From Aspidapion aeneum (Eukaryota > Arthropoda > Insecta > Coleoptera > Brentidae), in NCBI GenBank assembly GCA_963576565.1, contig OY755042.1, forward strand, positions 5,694,112 to 5,758,111: a stretch of 64,000 nucleotides of DNA, given 5' to 3'. This document shows, piece after piece, positions 35,860 through 48,642 of this stretch. The position numbers were made by a program, and so were the translations under genes. Each line of letters begins with the position of its first letter. Within the stretch, counting starts at the first letter, position 1. The notes under the pieces are model-generated. The model was not told where the DNA came from and made no database searches. It saw only the letters and a list, made by a program, of their open reading frames with translations.

Positions 35860-36121
35860 GTAAGTGTCCAGGGAAATTACCTGATTTAAAGACCTAAGTT
35901 TTCTTCATGTCTGGTCCCCTAAAGAAACGTTGAAAATGTTGTGCTTTTATCTTTTTCCGTTAATATCGCTCAGAGTTATGTTAGCTTGTTGTTAACTGTA
36001 GATAGCATTCTATAAGAGATTTGCGTAAATACTAGTGCCAAAAATAGCAAAGGCTGATAAAATTTTAAGAGTTTTATAACATATAATAATGTTTATAAAA
36101 GATAAATAGATTTAGATACTA

Positions 36122-37880
36122 CTATGTCGGTTTAGAACGTTTATCTACGTTGTCCGACGCCTATTATCCACCTCCTTCGATCCTGACAATCATCTTCTGT
36201 CAGATTTTTTTGACTCATTGATCTTTGGATTGACTGTTGCCATTCTAGTTTAGGAACGCCCTCTTTTTCTGCGCCCTATTGGTTGCCATTCTAGGACCTG
36301 CTTTGGTAATCTTTCGTCGTTCATCCGTTGTACATGGCCGTACCATATCAGTTGTCTTTTAGTGATGTCATCCGTTATGCTCCCTTCGATTCCCATTCTT
36401 TTATGATCTCATTTCTTATGTGATCTGTTCTAGATATTCTCATTGATCTTCTTATTGCATCCATTTCGCCACTTTCCATTTTTGTTTTGTATTTTTCTAC
36501 GCGACAAGTCTCTATTCCAGCGTGCTTTTCACCATTGTTTCATATATGTTAAATTTTACATTCTTTTTTATCTATCTGCTCCATAAAATACTGTTAAGAC
36601 AGCCAATAACCTTTTTTGCTTTTACTATTCTTTTTTCCAGTTCTTTACAGTCTGTTCCTGTCTTATCATATGTGACACCCAAGTATACATACTCATTGCA
36701 TGGAGATATTACTTGTCCATTGTCTAGTTCTAACTCACTGGGTTCGTTTCCAATACATAAGTACTGTGTCTTGTCCACGTTCACTGTTAATCCCCACTTT
36801 TGGTATTCTTCCATTAACTTTCTCATCATATACTCCATGTCCTCTTTATCATTAGCTACAATTACTTGGTCGTCAGCAAACTGTAGTGTGTATATGGTAA
36901 ATCGGTCGTTAAGTTGTATTCCCATGCCGTGAACTTTCCGTTTCCAGTTTTTTAGAGCTACTGCGATATATATTTTAAAAAGAGTTGGAGGAATACAACA
37001 TCCCTGTCTTAAGCCTTTTGTTACCAGGAATTCTTTTGAAAGTCGATTTCCAATTTTAATTTTAAATTTTGACCCTTTGTATAGTTCTTTTATCGCTTTT
37101 ATGTATGTATGATTGATATTAGTCTGCTCTAGCACTGTCCATAGCTTTTCTACTGGAACGGTATCATATGCTTTTTGTAGGTCCACAAAGGTAACATGAG
37201 TCTCTATATTTCTGGCGCTTCTTTTCTCAATTACTTGTTTAAGACAAAAAACATTATCACTACAAGATCTGCCTGCGCGAAACCCACTTTGATCTTCTTC
37301 TTCTTGTTCATGAAAATCATTCTCTATTAGATCTCTAAGAATCCTACCGTACAATCTACTTAGAGTACTGGTTACTGAAATTCCTCTGTAATTGTTGCAA
37401 TCCAGCTTGTTTCCTTTTTTATGTATTGAGGATATGAATGCAAGTTTCCAATCATTAGGTACTGGATGTCCGTTTATGCATTGGTTAATAATATATGTGA
37501 GATTTTCGACTAGTTTCTCTGATCCATATTTGAGCATTTCAGCATATATTCCCCCAGGTCCGCTAGCTTTTCCGGATTTAAGCTTTTTAATATTACTATT
37601 TATCATTTCTTTTTCGATGATTACTTCCTCTCCATGTACTTCTATGTCTCTTCTCGGAGAGGCTGCCAGATATTCGGGTCTCGTCTCCTGCAGCAGTCCC
37701 TTGTAGTGTTCTGTCCATTGTTCTGGTTTGATTATCTGGATGTTTACTTTTTCTTTTGTTGGGTTTTTTACTGTAGAAATGAATTTCCATACTTCAGAAC
37801 TCTGCCTACCTCCACGTGTGTATTTATGTCGTGGCACTTGCACAGATACTCGCCTAGCCCATTTGCACACATCACGTGAA
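36122..37880 (-). mobile_element. RTE-type LINE, subfamily A copy 2 (5'-truncated, frameshifted)
   Basis: A 432-codon frame at 37870-36572 carries the RTE linker and RT: KSGKASGPGGIYAEMLKYGS, NNYRGISVTSTLSRLYGRIL, SGFRAGRS, FVDLQKAYDTVP, and the catalytic QFADDQVIVAND, which is intact here. The frame shifts near 36572, and the C-terminal part (down to about 36135) is in other frames. The 3' end at 36122-36130 reads CCGACATAGTAGTA on the element strand, a short trinucleotide tail as in RTE elements. The endonuclease domain is missing. It lies in the intron between the C8 and TIL exons, antisense to the host gene. Confidence 0.88.
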
Positions 37881-40727
37881 TTCCTCGCTATATTTATTAC
37901 CCTTGAAAACAGTTTTTTGTAAATATCTCAGAAACGAAGGCGTTTATGATATATTCCGAGAACTGCATACTGATGCGATGCTCTGCTAAAAAACTTTTAG
38001 TTTTTAAACTGTCATTAGCATTAATAGATTATGACCAAAATCCAATTAGCTCGTGTAACAGGCGGCCAGTGTGACAGTGGTACTGTCACCTCAAGTGGCC
38101 AAGGCTTAAATGTTGTGAGCTAACAACTTAGGCTACAACTTATATAAATTATAAAAAGATTAAATGTTATTACTTATTTGTTCTCGAAAGGGAATTTGAC
38201 GATTCTTGGAGGAAAAGTATGCTATAAACGTTTTTCTCAAATGTAGAAATATAGTAGGAAAATCATACATACCTTTTCAATTTTCTTCTTGTAGCTTCAC
38301 ACTTTCACTTCTTATATTTACTAATTGAATATCAACTTTTTACTACTATTAAGCTTTTGTATTCAAATATTTACACTTCTTAAACGTTTAGGTTTTATAA
38401 ACCTTTTATATATTTGTTGTAAATATATATATATTTATCAACATTTTAAACGTTGATTGAATGAGTGAAACTATTCAATCAACTGTTTAATTTACATAAT
38501 ATTATTAGGTTTGGGATATATTGTTGAAGAAAAATGCCGATTTTAGGGCAACGAATGGTTTGTATTTTGATATTAAAAAAACCATAAAACAATTAAACAC
38601 ATTATTTCAAAACACTGGAAACAGTAATAATTAATGGCTTTAAAATTAATAAACTCCAAAAGAAAAGACCAAAATAATTATGAATAATAAAGTTAACAGT
38701 TTTATACAATGTTAAAATAATTGACAAATTTCCCCAGTTGAAATAAAACCCCCCTTAAGAAGTGTGAACGAAAGCGTAACGAACCAAGCAAATCGTAACT
38801 AAAGAGTGAGCTCCCTCCCGACTTTGTTTCAGTACCCTGCTTTCTAGACATTCTTAGCTTGCCGCTAGCTGATTGGTCTAAAATGTAAGCTTTCTTTAAC
38901 GGTTTTCTTATCCAAGACAAGCCACGCTGCTCTACAGACATTCTTGGCTTGCCGTTGTCGTGCTTTGAAACTTAAGCTCTCTCGCATTGGCGAGAAAGAC
39001 AAAGAGACAAAATACCACCGCAATTCAAAGATGCGTGGACTCAGAAAACCGATAAAGTTAAAATCATACAGTGTTTTTTAAAAGTTGAAAATAGTTTAGC
39101 TAATTTGTTTCCAGTTACAAAATATGAATTATTTTGATGTTAGTGGCTCAAAGGACATATTAGCCGAATACAACTTTTATTAAAATACAGCGAACCTGAA
39201 AATATGCCAAAAAACAAGTCGCCGGAGTTGCCATAAATTTTACTTAATCTTAACCTAGTCTTGCATATAATTAATGCTTGTTGATGTCAAAAACAATATT
39301 TAATTAAAAATCTTTAAAAACTTATAAATGGCAAAAATACCAATTATATTCAAATCCCGTTTTGTTACACTCGTTACAGTGTCAAACACTATATTACCTA
39401 AAAATTCAATGAAAATCGGTTCAGCGGTTTAGGAGCTATCATGGGCCGGACAGACGTAGACTACTATCTTCAGGGGTGGGTAATATCAATGATCTCTATA
39501 CAGGGTGTCCCAAACAAAAGCAACTACATGGGGATTTCGGAAACGGTAAGAGATACGATACTGTTTAAAAAAGAAAAAAGTTGCGCTATTCTAAGCGCAA
39601 TCAGATGCCGTATCAAAATTAAAAATATCTACACGGTTTTTTAAAATATGGAGCAAAACCTAAAAATTGTGTTTTTTGAAAAATTGAAATATTGCCGCCT
39701 TCTTGCAAACAAATTTAATGAAATTTGGTAGTTTTGTATAAGCAACTACGGCCAATTGAATGCCGTTAACAATTTTTTTTAGGCCTTTTAGTTTTTTTGA
39801 AAGTCAAAATTTTTTAAAAATTATTATTTTAAATTGACGCATAACAAAAAATAATAACCTGTTTTTTTTTAACGTTTGAATATGGTACCGCAAGTGAAAA
39901 ATTTTAAAAACATTGTAATTGATCTTTGTTAAATTGTTCATTCTTTTTATTTTTTTATAACAAGATTTTAATAAACGAGGGCAATTTAGGTCAATCTGAC
40001 TCAAAAATTTTTTTTATTAATAGTAGACCTTTTTCTAGGGGTTCGACCAAAAATTTTTTGCATCAGTAAGGAACCCCGTAAAAAATCTCAGTTGACTTGT
40101 TTTTGCTTTTTTGTCAAAAGCCAAATGTCAACCCGCTGGAGGCAGCGTTCCAAGTAAAGCTGCCATCTTGTATATTAAAGGTCAAAATATATTTCATACT
40201 TTAACCAAAGAGGAAGAAATGTTCTATTTGAAACTCTTTTTAAATGTCTTCTTTATGACGAAAATTAATTGTCAAAAAGGGTAAGAAAAAATATATTGAT
40301 ACATCCTGTAGGTTGCTTCGTCCCGGCGTTTAGTTTTAAGTTATAAAATTTAAAGACATTTATCTAAATTAGAATGCTTTTATTTTCTTTTTTTTGCTAG
40401 AGTTATGCTAAAACTTTATACTTAAAGTTACTTTTATTTCTTGGTTTAAACTAGTTTAGTTACTAAGATATGCCTTGCCTACAAAAAGGGTACAGATTTG
40501 AATTTGCGCAGTGAATTATATGCTCAAGAATGCATTGACTTTACTTTATTATTTTTGCTTTTTTTCTACCTTGAGTATATCCATTTTCCATCCTTTTTTT
40601 AATTTAAGTTTTTTCCCTAATTTTACACATACCTTTACTGCTATATTGCTGCATATAGCAGTGCTTCAATGTTCGTCTTGCTATACGGAGCTCATGCGAA
40701 TATTTGGGGTACTCTCCATACCAGTGA
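37881..40727. other. Intron, 2.8 kb of AT-rich sequence without a recognised gene
   Basis: About 38860-38970 holds two diverged copies of 'acattcttrgcttgccg' roughly 80 bases apart. A single CAGGGTGTCCC end at about 39500 is probably one terminus of an old palindromic element. No exon-like stretch with fitting phase. Confidence 0.35.
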
Positions 40728-43274
40728 TATACAGGGCGTCCCAGAACTAATAGTACATAGTTAAACTATAGATTCGTACTAACCGAGATACAGGGTGTTA
40801 AACGTTATTTTTTCAATTCGATTTTCTTTAATAACTTTTTTACTAATTAATATTTTTGCAAGAAATAACCAGCGTGTATGTTTTTTTGAAATTGGCAAGA
40901 CGATTCCGTTAAAAATTTTGATATACAATGTATAGGGTGTTCCTTGGACCACTACCATTGCATTAAAATCAGTGTATTTTTTTGTTCCTCGGTGTATACC
41001 AGTTTTTATGTAAAATAATGGTTTTCACATCATTTCTATGTAAAAAAGTTATACTGCTTTAAAGTTGTTCAGAGCAACGGTTTTTGAGATTTTTGCATTT
41101 AAAGTTTTTATTGCATGTGAGTGATATGCCTAATTTATGTATGATACTTTCTTCAATTCTTTCTACTAATTAATATTTTTGCACAAACTAACCAGCATGT
41201 AGGTCTTTCTGAAATTTGCAAGACGATTTCGTTGAAAAATTTGATGTACAATGTACAGGGTGTTCTTTGGACCACTACCATTGCATTAAAATCATTAGTG
41301 TATTTTTTTGTGCCTCGGTGTATACTTAAGCAGGTTTTTAAACAGAATATTATTTTAATTATTAAATAATTATTAATAACAAGCCTACTATAATAAATAA
41401 TTTTAGGTTTGATTTACTATTTGTGAATTTTAAAATTTTAACTTATAGTTGGTTAGAGCGCCATGAAATTTGATATTTTTTTAAATAAATATTAAAATAT
41501 AAATTTTTTTAATAAATAAAATTTTCTTTAAAACAATAAAAAAATACTTGCACTAATAAAGTATACGTACTTACCATTTAAAAAAAAACTATTACGAAGA
41601 GGTTTTTGTTCCTCATTAAAAACATAGCCCTACACAGTTGCAATAACGTACAATAACTTAAAATTGTTTTAACACACTTATGATAATTCAAGAACCACGC
41701 TGTATATTTTTTCACTTAATATTTTTGAAAAAAACGTAAAATCTTAGAATGCTATAAAAAAGTATTGATATGTATGGAGTAAGTAAGAATTTAATCAAAA
41801 ATCTTTTATGCATACAATAAAAACTTCTAATTTAAATATCTTGAAAAGCATTGCTCTAAGCGGCATCTAAAAACTATAACTTTTTTACTTAAAAAAATTA
41901 AAAAAATTAATGTTTTTAATAGAATCTTGTGTACACCGCGGAACAAAAACGTTAGACCTATTTTAATGTAACGGTACCGACCTAGAGAACACCCTGTATA
42001 ATATTTTTATTTTTTTAACCAAAAGTACATTGTCCATGCTCAAAAACCACTAAACCCAATTTTTTGTGCAAAATTATTAATAAGTAGAAAGAATTGAAGA
42101 AAGTATCATACATAAATTAGGCATATCACTCACATGCAATAAAAACTTTAAATGCAAAAATCTCAAAAACCGTTGCTCTAAGCGACTTTAAAACAGTATA
42201 ACTTTTTTACATAAAAAGGATGGGAAAACCATTTATAAAAAAACTGGTATATACCGAGGCAATATATGGGCCCCTAAGCTCACACTAGGTACTATAGTTA
42301 TAGTGTACGTGTGAGTTAATATAACTAAAAACTGAAATATATTTTATTTAACTCCAGACTAAATTACCTTTTGTTTGATACCACACAAGAAATGTTTTGA
42401 CTTAAACTCAAATTTTTGAAATCTACCCCCACCCTTAAAAAAAACAAAAAACTAAAATGTATTTTGTTAAACTCCGGACTCAATTACCTTTCGTTTGATA
42501 TCACACACGCCATATTTTCACTTAAACTCTAATTTTTAAAATATACCCCCACCCTTTTTTTAAATAAATTAAAATGTATTTTGTTTAACTGCAGACTCAA
42601 TTACCTTTCGTTTGATATCACACACGCCATATTTTCACATAAACTCTAATTTTTGAAATCTACCCCCACCCTTTTATTTGGTTTCTGTTCGGTGGATTTT
42701 GTTCATTTTTAAATGGGACCATCTCGACCCAAGACCCAGCCTAGGTACCAAATTTCATTAAAATCGGCCAAGCGGTTTTTGAGTTATGCGGGTTGATCGT
42801 TACAGACAGACATACAGACAGACAGACAGACAGACGGCGCAACAAAAAAGTTTCAAAATCATCTGAAATGCAAAGATATATAAAAAAATTTGAAATCGGA
42901 GCAACTTTTTTTTTCTCGAAAAAATTAGGATCACCATAGCTCACACTACTATAGTATAGTATATGTGTGAGCTAATACACTGATTTTTATGCAATGGCAG
43001 TGGTCCAAAGAACACCCTGTACATTGTACATCAAATTTTTCAACGGAATCGTCTTGCCAATTTTAAAAAAACTTACAGTCTGGTTAGTTTTTGCAAAAAT
43101 ATTAATTAGTAAAAAAGTTATTAAAGAAAATCAAATTGGAAAAATAAAGTTTAACACCCTGTATCTCGGTTAATACGAACTTACGACTAAGGTAAGTATG
43201 GCTAAATCGTAATATTTTGACCCAAGGAATCTACAGTTTAACGATGTACCATTAGTTCTGGGACACCCTGTATA
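40728..43274. mobile_element. Large palindromic element with TATACAGGG ends (2.5 kb, split)
   Basis: The left end TATACAGGGCGTCCCAGAAC is inverse to the right end at about 43255-43274. Internal blocks 'ggaccactaccattgcatta' occur at about 40955 and 41269 in one orientation and near 43000 inverted. There is no transposase. It includes an inserted GTCT-core element, so the original was about 1.8 kb. Confidence 0.7.
42260..42974 (-). mobile_element. GTCT-core Helentron-like element, copy 9
   Basis: Reverse orientation. It begins at CAATATATGGGCCCC, lacking the AAAATACTCTGC present in other copies, and ends GTGTGAGCTAA. A microhomology or a small deletion at the left border explains the missing bases. 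Confidence 0.8.
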
Positions 43275-43424
43275 TTGATCGCCAAGTGAAATCACATGCG
43301 TGTTTTCAAGACCGCGTCCATCTAAAAAATTTAGATGGACTTAAACCTTATAGCAAAAGTAGGTTTTCCTTCACTGGCATTTTCTGTTACGTACGCGTTC
43401 TCAGCTTTAAAAAAATCATTTTAG

Positions 43425-43608
43425 CTGCAATTTGTCCCCCACCTCTGGTATGGCACGACTGTTACCAAAGACGTTGCGAGCCTGACTGTAATTCCGCAGC
43501 AGACCCCTATGCTTGCCCTAAGATCAACAACATTTGCTTTCCTGGATGTTATTGCCCACCTGGCTATGTGCGCAATCACGATACCTGCATTGAAGCGTTT
43601 AGTTGCAG
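43425..43608 (+). CDS. Host gene exon 9: TIL (trypsin-inhibitor-like) domain
   Basis: The acceptor is 'aatcattttag' and the donor GTAAGC at 43609. Phase 1 in, phase 2 out. It reads ICPPPLVWHDCYQRRCEPDC, then ACPKINNICFPGCYC, then PPGYVRNHDTCIEAFSC. All ten cysteines of a TIL domain are present in the usual order, including the C-x-P-G-C-x-C-P-x-G-Y core. In this family TIL follows C8 as part of a vWD-C8-TIL unit and is structural rather than necessarily inhibitory. The AG/GT borders put the module in a single exon. Confidence 0.95.
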
Positions 43609-43675
43609 GTAAGCTATAGTTTTTAGTATAAATTTTGTGTGATTAATACAAGGATGAGGAAATGAAAATGCGCCT

Positions 43676-44373
43676 ATGTGTCTCTAAAAGGTCTGTACAA
43701 AAACTTAGTACATATTTCTGAGGTCGAAATAGGTCGATTTAAAGCAACTTACCTTAGTTCGAAATTGCTCCGTTTTCAGAGAGGTGAATTTAAAAATTAA
43801 TTTAAAAATTTTAAAAGCAACAAACTTGAATAAAGTTTTGAGAACAATAGTCAGTAGAAAACTGGCCGTTGCTATGACATTTTGCCAGTGTAAAACACTC
43901 TAGTGAAATAGTCATTCAAAATAATTTCAGTATTCCGTCGCGGCATCGAACACTAAAAACGGAAATATCTCGAAAACGACTTACTTTGGCGCATGTTAAC
44001 AAGAGCACCTTTTTGGCTTAAAAAGATTTAGGAAAATATTTTCTTAACAAAAAAAGTTAAAAGTTACACTGAGAAAAAAGTTATAGCCCTTTTAAACTAT
44101 AAAAAGAGTATTGTGAAGCGCCATCTAACAGCCACAGTAAAAAGGTATCCATATTTAGGTTTCGTATCCCAAAAAACCCACGAGTACCAATTTTTAAAGT
44201 AATGCGTTGAGAAATGTTCATAAATTTTAAGACAATCGATTTTTAATTTTTAAATTTACCACCCTGTATATCTGAAACGGAGCAATTTCGGACTAAGGTA
44301 AGTTGCTTTAAATCGACTTATTTTGACCTCAGGAATATGTGCTAAGATTTTGTACAGACCTTATAGAGACACC

Positions 44374-44375
<2 letters not shown>
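43676..44375. mobile_element. Palindromic element (0.7 kb)
   Basis: Inverted arms: the left 'tctctaaaaggtctgtacaa' is matched by the right 'acagaccttatagagacacc' ending CCCTGTATA. Also inverted are 'aagcaacttaccttagttcg' and 'aaggtaagttgctttaaat'. The left terminus has lost the CAGGGTG bases. It sits 67 bases after the TIL exon. Confidence 0.7.

Positions 44376-44446
<71 letters not shown>
44376..44446. repeat. (TA)n microsatellite
   Basis: About 33 TA units directly adjoining the CCCTGTATA end of the palindromic element. The Ile-Tyr open frames over it are not genes. Confidence 0.95.
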
Positions 44447-44450
<4 letters not shown>

Positions 44451-44502
44451 TATCATAATGTGCAAAACATTTAATATTAGGAAGCCGCCCCCCCCCCCCA
44501 GT

Positions 44503-44610
44503 GTTAGTCCCCATGTATAAACAGTGACAATGACAACTATTTTTTTTAATGACGCTCAAAATGACAACCGGTAACGACAACAAAGTCACTGTTGATACAT
44601 GGGGACTAAC
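44503..44610. mobile_element. Tiny 108-bp MITE
   Basis: Termini GTTAGTCCCCATGTAT (44503-44518) and ATACATGGGGACTAAC (44595-44610), followed inward by ACAGTGAC/GTCACTGT. No target duplication seen. Confidence 0.65.
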
Positions 44611-44997
44611 ATAATTTGGAATAAGGATACTAAAATTAACACAAGAGCAGTACTTTTATAATTGCTAATATCTCAGAAACTATGGATCTAAACTACTTAA
44701 GTTCCAAGCCTAATCTATTAATTAAATAATATAAGGAGCATCTAATTTACAAAAACTATAAATTTGAGCACCTGTCAAATATGGTGAGCATCAGGAATAA
44801 AGTCAAGATGCAATTTCAAAGTAAAAATTTCGCGAATTCGAACACAATTTCTTGTATATTCCTATATCAATTATTAATAGTCTATAAGGGTGGGAAAAAT
44901 ATAATGAGACACCCTGTACATTGTATAATGAATAATTTAAAAACAGATTTTAAGCCGTCCAGAATTAAAAAAAATATATTTTGGCATCCTAGCCTTA
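44611..44997. other. Intron sequence, nothing recognised
   Basis: An isolated CACCCTGTACA at about 44920 may be the end of another old CAGGGTG-type element. Confidence 0.35.
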
Positions 44998-45656
44998 TTA
45001 GCTCACACTACTACTATAAGTAGTGTGATGGTGATCCTAATTTTTTCGAGAAAAAAAAAGTTGCTCTGATTTAAAAAATTTTTATATATCTTTGCGTTTC
45101 AGATGATTTTGAAACTTTTTTGTTTTGCTGTTTGTCTGTTGTCTGTATGTCTGTCTGTAACGACCAACCCGCATAACTCAAAAACCGCTTGTCCGATTTT
45201 AATGAAATTTGGTACTTAAGTTGGGTCTTGAGCCGTGATGGTCCCATTCAAAAATGAACAAAATCCACCGAACGCAAGCCAAATAAAAGGGTGGGGGTAG
45301 ATTCCAAAAATTAGAGTTTATGTGAAAATATGGCGTGTGTGATATCAAACGAAAGGTAATTAAGTCTGGAGTTAAAAAAAATGAATTTTAGTTTATTTTT
45401 AAAAAAAGGCTGGGGGTAGATGTCAAAAATTAGAGTTGGAGTGAAACAAAATACATTTTAGTTTTTTTTTTAAGGGTGGGGGGTAGATTAAAAAAATTTG
45501 AGTTTAAGTCAAAACATGGCTTGTGTGGTATCAAACGAAAGGTAATTGAGTCTGGAATTGAATAAAATATATTTCAGTTTTTGATTATATTAGCTCACAC
45601 TATAACTATAGTACCTAGTGTGAGCTTAGGTGCCCATAGATTGGCAGAGTATTTTT
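44998..45656 (+). mobile_element. GTCT-core Helentron-like element, copy 10
   Basis: Complete but short, from TTAGCTCACAC to GGCAGAGTATTTTTTT, with a minimal GTCT core (about 45128-45158) and one of the ~110-bp repeats partly deleted. Shares the 'ttttgctg' variant with copy 8. Confidence 0.8.
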
Positions 45657-46747
45657 TTATTGAGGTTTTTTGGATCTGTTAACAGGTTAGGCAGTATTGG
45701 CAAAGTTTACACAATTAAAATATAAGTAGCTGCTCTTGTCAAAAATCAAACGCGTGCCGATGCACGGTTGTCAGCTTGTCGGTTCTGTTCGATCGAAATT
45801 ATTTTATGGTTTTAATTTTGACAAATTGATGGTAAAAGTTAGGAACTGTCAACTAGCGTTTAAAAAATGTGATTTTAATATACTGTGCTTTCTGGAGATG
45901 GTACAGTCGCCTCCAAAAATAATGTTGCATATAGTTTTTTCCTCTTAAGCAAAAAACTTGAAGAATTGATACTTTGAGAGTGTGTACGTAACTAGCTTAT
46001 AGCTTTTTTTATAAACATTTAACTAAATTTATTAATCTTGCTATACTATATATCAATTTTTTACCGTGCACTGATATTCTTTATCGTAGTCTTTATATTC
46101 ACTATTTTCACATACATACTTTAAAACGGATTGATTTTTATCCTGTGAAACCGGTATTTTGTCCCAATCCCATGCGCCAACGCTGAAACAATAAATCATT
46201 GCTAATACAGCGGCAGGAAGCGGCAGCTGAATGCAGTACCTATACAACCCTTGATAGATGATTGAAATAATAAAGTCACAAACGCAATTGATACGTAGCG
46301 ATCCAGACTTTTTCAGTCCAATATATATAATACGTATTTGCAAAATTATAACAAATCAATACACAACTTTTATCTAATTTTTTTAATAAGCAAATTGAAA
46401 CTTTGCAAATGGTTTAATAGTAAAAATTAAAGATACTAACCCATATTTTAAATATACGTGAAGAAATCACCATTATAATCTCTGGTTTACCAACTTGGAG
46501 TTCTTTTGAAAATCGCCTTTCCACGCGGAATAAGTGCGGATCATTATGCCGGCTATCAAACGGCCTATGACTTGTCGTCGTAACAAGTGACAACGAGTTA
46601 GCTGATCGATTTTCTGCATTGGCGTCTACTAATAAGGTAATTGGACACTTTTTTAAGACTTAGTAGTTATGATAGAAAATAGTTCGATATTGAGGTTTCG
46701 ATCGTCTAAATTAGACAAGCTGACCTCCGTGCGACGTAGGCTTTCGC
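45657..46747. other. Intron sequence; one unexplained minus-strand frame
   Basis: A 96-codon minus-strand frame at 46343-46053 has a hydrophobic stretch (LPLPAAVLAMIYCFSVGAWD) followed by a charged tail with two cysteines. I do not recognise it, and no splice or start context supports it strongly. It may be chance or a decayed exon. Confidence 0.3.
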
Positions 46748-46754
46748 TGGTCGT

Positions 46755-47998
46755 ATCAAGGCCAACACAAAAATAGAGGCCACGACCCTGAAAAAATCAG
46801 CTGTTCTCCCGGGGCTGAATTTTACATTGGGTCTTATGGGAGGTCAGACGTTTTTTTATGATATTTTCAAAATGGCACTACAGATTTCCGCAAAATTTCA
46901 GTGAAATATTCTCAGACACCATCCCGATATTCCACCAAAGGTTTGTAAGGAAGCAACATGATTAAAAGGTTAAAATCTTCAAGATTTAGCATTCCTTATT
47001 TTGAATTCAAATTACCCGCCATGTACCACATGCCAACTGTTATATTTGACATGTATTTGAGTTTGTACCAAGTCCACTTCCAATCCCTGGCTTCGCATGC
47101 GTAGATCTACCAATATTATTTACCTCATGTATTAGAATCGATGTACAGGGTGATTTTCACTTGAATGATTCTAACCACATGAAAATAGAAAGTTTCAAAA
47201 ACCTAACCTAACGAAACCTAATGAGATCTAACCGAACCGAACCAAAGCAAACTAAACCAATATTTTTTTTCAAAAAAAAAACTTTCCTGACTTCCTACTT
47301 GGGATGCTAGAGGATGTGAATCCGAACCGGACCGTACCGAACCGAACCTATCCAAACCTAACCCTACCCAACTAAACCTAATTAGCAGTACGTGTTGTAG
47401 TTTAGTTTGGTTAGGTTAGGTTTGGTTCAGTTTAGTTAGGTTCGGTTTGGTTCGGTTCGGATTCACATCCTCTAGGATCCCGGGCAGGAAGTCAGGAAAG
47501 TTTTTTTTTTGAAAAAAATTATTGGTTCAGTTAGATTTGATTAGGTTTTGTTAGGTTAGGTTTTTGAAACTTTCTATTTTCATGTGGTTAGAATCATTCA
47601 AGTGAAAATCACCCTGTATGCATCTATTCTAAGACATGAGGTAAATAATATTGGTAGATCTGCGCTTGCGAAGCCAGGGCTTGAAAGTGGACTTGGTAGC
47701 GCTGGCGTCTTGTATTCGCTTCTGTTTTAAACTTAATTTTTGTGTGAGCTAATGAAGCGGCTATGAAAAATTAGGGCTTACTATACATTTAAAAAAAATT
47801 GTTCTGCCAGAATAAAGTACAAACAATCTCAAAAACGGCTTTATTTAACAAAAAATCAAATATCCATGAACCGTCATTCCAACTTCAAAATTTTAAAGAC
47901 AATCAGCTGTGTCGTAACGTGGCCATCAAAAAAAAATCAGCCCCGGATGTGACGTCAACAAAGTGCAGGATCGTGGCCCGTCCATTTTGATAGCCCTG
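46755..47998 (-). mobile_element. MITE family C, copy 4, split by foldback element
   Basis: Starts CAAGGCCAAC and ends GATAGCCCTG. The 7-bp duplication GTCGTAT is at 46748-46754 and 47999-48005. The middle (47067-47713) is a foldback family D copy. About 17 bases of MITE sequence present in copy 2 are missing at the left border of that insertion. Confidence 0.82.
47067..47713. mobile_element. Foldback family D, copy 2
   Basis: Same palindrome with TTAGG-like inner arms as at 6500-7152. The right terminus GTCTTGT is intact. The left outer ~16 bases (ACAAGACGC...) are deleted together with some flanking MITE sequence. Confidence 0.75.
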
Positions 47999-48174
47999 GT
48001 CGTATATCATCAAGCCACCTCTCGACAATACGAGCCACAGTGTACGACGCGGCCAAAATTCACCAGCCACTCACCCGCTGCAAAACCGGTGTACTATTCG
48101 GCGTTTGATGTCGGCCGCCGGCTCAAGTGCAGCAACTTATATTTTAACTGTGTAAACTTTGGTATTGGTGAGCT

Positions 48175-48354
48175 CAGTGGCGTATATACGGGGAGGGCCT
48201 GCGGGCCCCCCCGAAGCTAAATTTTTTTTGGATATTTTCCATATATTTCATGAATACAAACATAAAATAGCATAAAATACAGCCTCATGAGGTCTCGGGC
48301 CCCCCAAAACTGTCTCGGGCCCAACCCGAAACTTTTTTCTATATACGCCACTGG
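48175..48354. mobile_element. hAT-type MITE, 180 bp
   Basis: Termini CAGTGGCGTATATACG and the inverse CTATATACGCCACTG. An exact 8-bp duplication GGTGAGCT is at 48167-48174 and 48355-48362. CAGTG-type ends plus 8 bp are diagnostic of the hAT superfamily. A diverged relative is at 53816-54019. Confidence 0.9.
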
Positions 48355-48509
48355 GTGAGCTCATATATAAACGATCAAAACAGGTGTCATAAAATATTCA
48401 TCAACAAGCTTACGGAGTCTAAATTTTGACGCTATGACCCCAGACTGTAGATAAAAACTTCTATCAACGATAACTTGTTTAAATGTTAAAACAAATTTTA
48501 TGATTTCAG

Positions 48510-48642
48510 AGATTTAGAATGTCATTTGATGCCCAACAATGAAATTATTACATTCGACGAGAACACTCTTTCTATTCGGGGTAACTGTGTTTACGTACTG
48601 TCTAGAGATAAGCCAGATGTATTAGGAAATCATGTTTGGCAG
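48510..48642 (+). CDS. Host gene exon 10: start of second vWD domain
   Basis: The acceptor is 'ttatgatttcag' and the donor GTAATT at 48643. Phase 2 in (AG plus A gives Arg), phase 0 out. It reads DLECHLMPNNEIITFDENTL, then SIRGNCVYVLSRDKPD, then HVWQ. The TFD motif and C-V-Y-V-L-S-R-D pattern mark the start of a vWD domain. The following W-Q continues at exon 11 as W-Q-V-L-V-T. Confidence 0.92.

Noticed and set aside
44323..44589. Ile-Tyr repeat open frames
   Set aside because: Translation of the TA microsatellite.
46053..46343. 96-codon minus-strand frame with a hydrophobic segment
   Set aside because: Not recognised and without supporting gene structure; kept only as a note in the intron entry.
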